This document shows, piece after piece, positions 4,906 through 6,152 of a stretch of DNA of 6,152 nucleotides. The notes under the pieces are model-generated. The model searched no databases and was not told the origin of the DNA. It saw only the letters and a program-made list of their open reading frames with translations. The stretch lies in assembly GCA_900554095.1 (NCBI GenBank), contig USGC01000107.1:1-6152 (forward strand), written 5' to 3'. Each line of letters starts with the position of its first letter. Position 1 is the stretch's first letter. The stretch is from an uncultured bacterium. GTDB lineage: Bacteria > Cyanobacteriota > Vampirovibrionia > Gastranaerophilales > Gastranaerophilaceae. The position numbers and the translations under genes were made by a program.

Positions 4906-6152
4906 TCGTCGTCAAGACTCAAAACTGCCATAAATGCTTCTTGTGGCACTTCAACGCGCCCGACTGATTTCATCCGTTTTTTACCTTTCTTTTGTTTTTC
5001 TAAAAGTTTGCGTTTGCGCGAAATGTCGCCGCCGTAACATTTATCAAGCACGTTTTTTCTCATAGCCTTTATATTCGTTCTTGCAATAACTCTTCCGCCG
5101 ACAGCGGCTTGAATAGGTACTTCAAAAAGCTGCCGCGGAATGATTTCTTTTAATTTCGCCGTAAGCTTTTGGCCTATATAAAAAGCGCTGTCTTCGTGGC
5201 AAATTACTGAAAGCGCGTCAACAACTTCGTTGGCCAAGAGGATATCGAGCTTAACGAGTTTAGAGCGTTTGTAGTCGCAGAATTCGTAATCCATAGAGGC
5301 GTAACCTTTTGAACGCGACTTAAGCTGGTCGTAAAAATCCGTGATAACTTCGCTTAGAGGTATTTCATATTCAAGAGAAGCGCGGATTTTGTCAATGTAA
5401 GACATGTTAACAAATATACCGCGTTTAGTTTGGGATAAGTCCATCAAAGTTCCGACAAACTCGTTCGGGGTAATGATTTGTACTTTTACATAAGGTTCTT
5501 CGATGTAGTCTCTAACTTGTGCGGGCGGAAGATTTGCCGGGTTGTCGATTTCAATCATTTCGCCGTTGGTTTTGTAAACATGGTAAACAACAGACGGGGC
5601 AGTTGTTACAAGCGCAAGGTTGTATTCACGCTCAAGTCTTTCCTGCGCGATTTCCATGTGAAGCATTCCCAAAAATCCGCATCTAAACCCAAAACCTAAT
5701 GCGCTTGATGTTTCAGGCTCGAAAGTTATGCTGCTGTCGTTAAGTTTAAGTTTTTCCAAAGCTTCTTTCAAGTCGTGATAATCGTCGTTATCGACTGGGT
5801 ACATCCCTGAAAACACCATAGGCAAAGCTTCTTTGTATCCTGGAAGGGGTTCTTTTGCCGGATTTTCTACCCTCGTAATTGTGTCGCCGACAAAGCGCGT
5901 TAATTCTTTTATCGACCCTGCAAAGTATCCTACATCTCCGCACACAAGCTCATTTACCTGGACACGGTTTGGGGTAAGATAACCGAGTTCAACGATTTCG
6001 TACTCTTTGCCTGAGGCCATGAATTTAACTTTATCCCCGAGCTTCATTTTGCCGTCAATGATTTTGAAAAAGCAGAGTGTGCCGAGGTATTGGTCGTAAG
6101 CGCTGTCAAACACCATTGCTCTCAGCGGCTTTTCTGTAGTGTCTTGCGGCGG
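4902..6152 (-). CDS. lepA: Elongation factor 4 (LepA), N-terminal GTPase domain cut by window edge
   Basis: LepA/EF4 is a ribosome-associated GTPase related to EF-G, proposed to back-translocate stalled ribosomes and to help translation initiation and 30S assembly. The window shows 416 codons, open to the right edge, of a protein usually about 600 aa; the G domain with its nucleotide-binding motifs lies outside. An internal ATG at 6116 is not the start, because family-typical sequence (PPQDTTEKPLRAM) continues upstream of it. In fragment numbering, the domain II barrel comes first, then domain III with ALGFGFRCGFLG (151-162) and HMEIAQERLEREY, the EF-G-like C-terminal fold with GYASMDYEF (283-291), and the LepA-specific C-terminal domain with CYGGDISRKRKLL (372-384) and the basic KQKKGKKRMK. 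It ends with an acidic LDDD. No terminator is seen between its stop and the convergent LuxR-type gene. Confidence 0.99.
   Translation of the reverse strand, partial: PPQDTTEKPLRAMVFDSAYDQYLGTLCFFKIIDGKMKLGDKVKFMASGKEYEIVELGYLTPNRVQVNELVCGDVGYFAGSIKELTRFVGDTITRVENPAKEPLPGYKEALPMVFSGMYPVDNDDYHDLKEALEKLKLNDSSITFEPETSSALGFGFRCGFLGMLHMEIAQERLEREYNLALVTTAPSVVYHVYKTNGEMIEIDNPANLPPAQVRDYIEEPYVKVQIITPNEFVGTLMDLSQTKRGIFVNMSYIDKIRASLEYEIPLSEVITDFYDQLKSRSKGYASMDYEFCDYKRSKLVKLDILLANEVVDALSVICHEDSAFYIGQKLTAKLKEIIPRQLFEVPIQAAVGGRVIARTNIKAMRKNVLDKCYGGDISRKRKLLEKQKKGKKRMKSVGRVEVPQEAFMAVLSLDDD

Noticed and set aside
6114..6116. ATG at 6116 as the start of lepA
   Set aside because: The frame stays open upstream to the window edge and reads family-typical LepA residues, and the protein would lack its GTPase domain. 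It is an internal methionine.

Overview
The window is AT-rich bacterial chromosome with no sign of an integrated element. Two well-known housekeeping genes run off its edges: recJ (minus strand, C-terminal end cut by the left edge) and lepA (minus strand, N-terminal GTPase domain cut by the right edge). Between them lie four small or unrecognised genes. The cyanobacterial lineage in the broad sense is the best guess, possibly the non-photosynthetic gut relatives (Vampirovibrionia/Gastranaerophilales). Reasons are the long RecJ, the tiny LuxR-type regulator, and intergenic repeats that match the cyanobacterial HLR1 element. This placement is inference at moderate to low confidence.

Layout: recJ (1-2300, minus) is divergent from a 108-aa unknown cytosolic protein (2468-2794, plus). 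That gene is followed by a GC-rich hairpin flanked by 7-bp direct repeats (2794-2853) and an intrinsic terminator (2881-2901). Next is a secreted 215-aa unknown protein (2963-3610, plus). It has a TATAAT box only 6 nt before its ATG, so its mRNA may be leaderless. A GC-rich, REP-like palindromic block (3641-3745) and a terminator (3813-3837) separate it from a convergent 149-aa unknown protein (3869-4318, minus). A very AT-rich 350-bp spacer follows (4331-4683), with palindromes and repeat pairs. Then comes a 73-aa stand-alone LuxR/GerE-type DNA-binding protein (4684-4905, plus). Its stop codon overlaps that of the convergent lepA (4902-6152, minus).

The most notable signal is regulatory. Two perfect matches to KTTACAWW-N2-KTTACAWW (HLR1, the site of the cyanobacterial response regulator RpaB) and one match with a single mismatch lie in the two divergent promoter regions. 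The copy upstream of recJ sits at about -46 to -63 of a predicted promoter, which is where an activator would bind. If real, recJ and its divergent neighbour, the small LuxR-type regulator and the 149-aa gene could belong to one RpaB-like stress or redox regulon.
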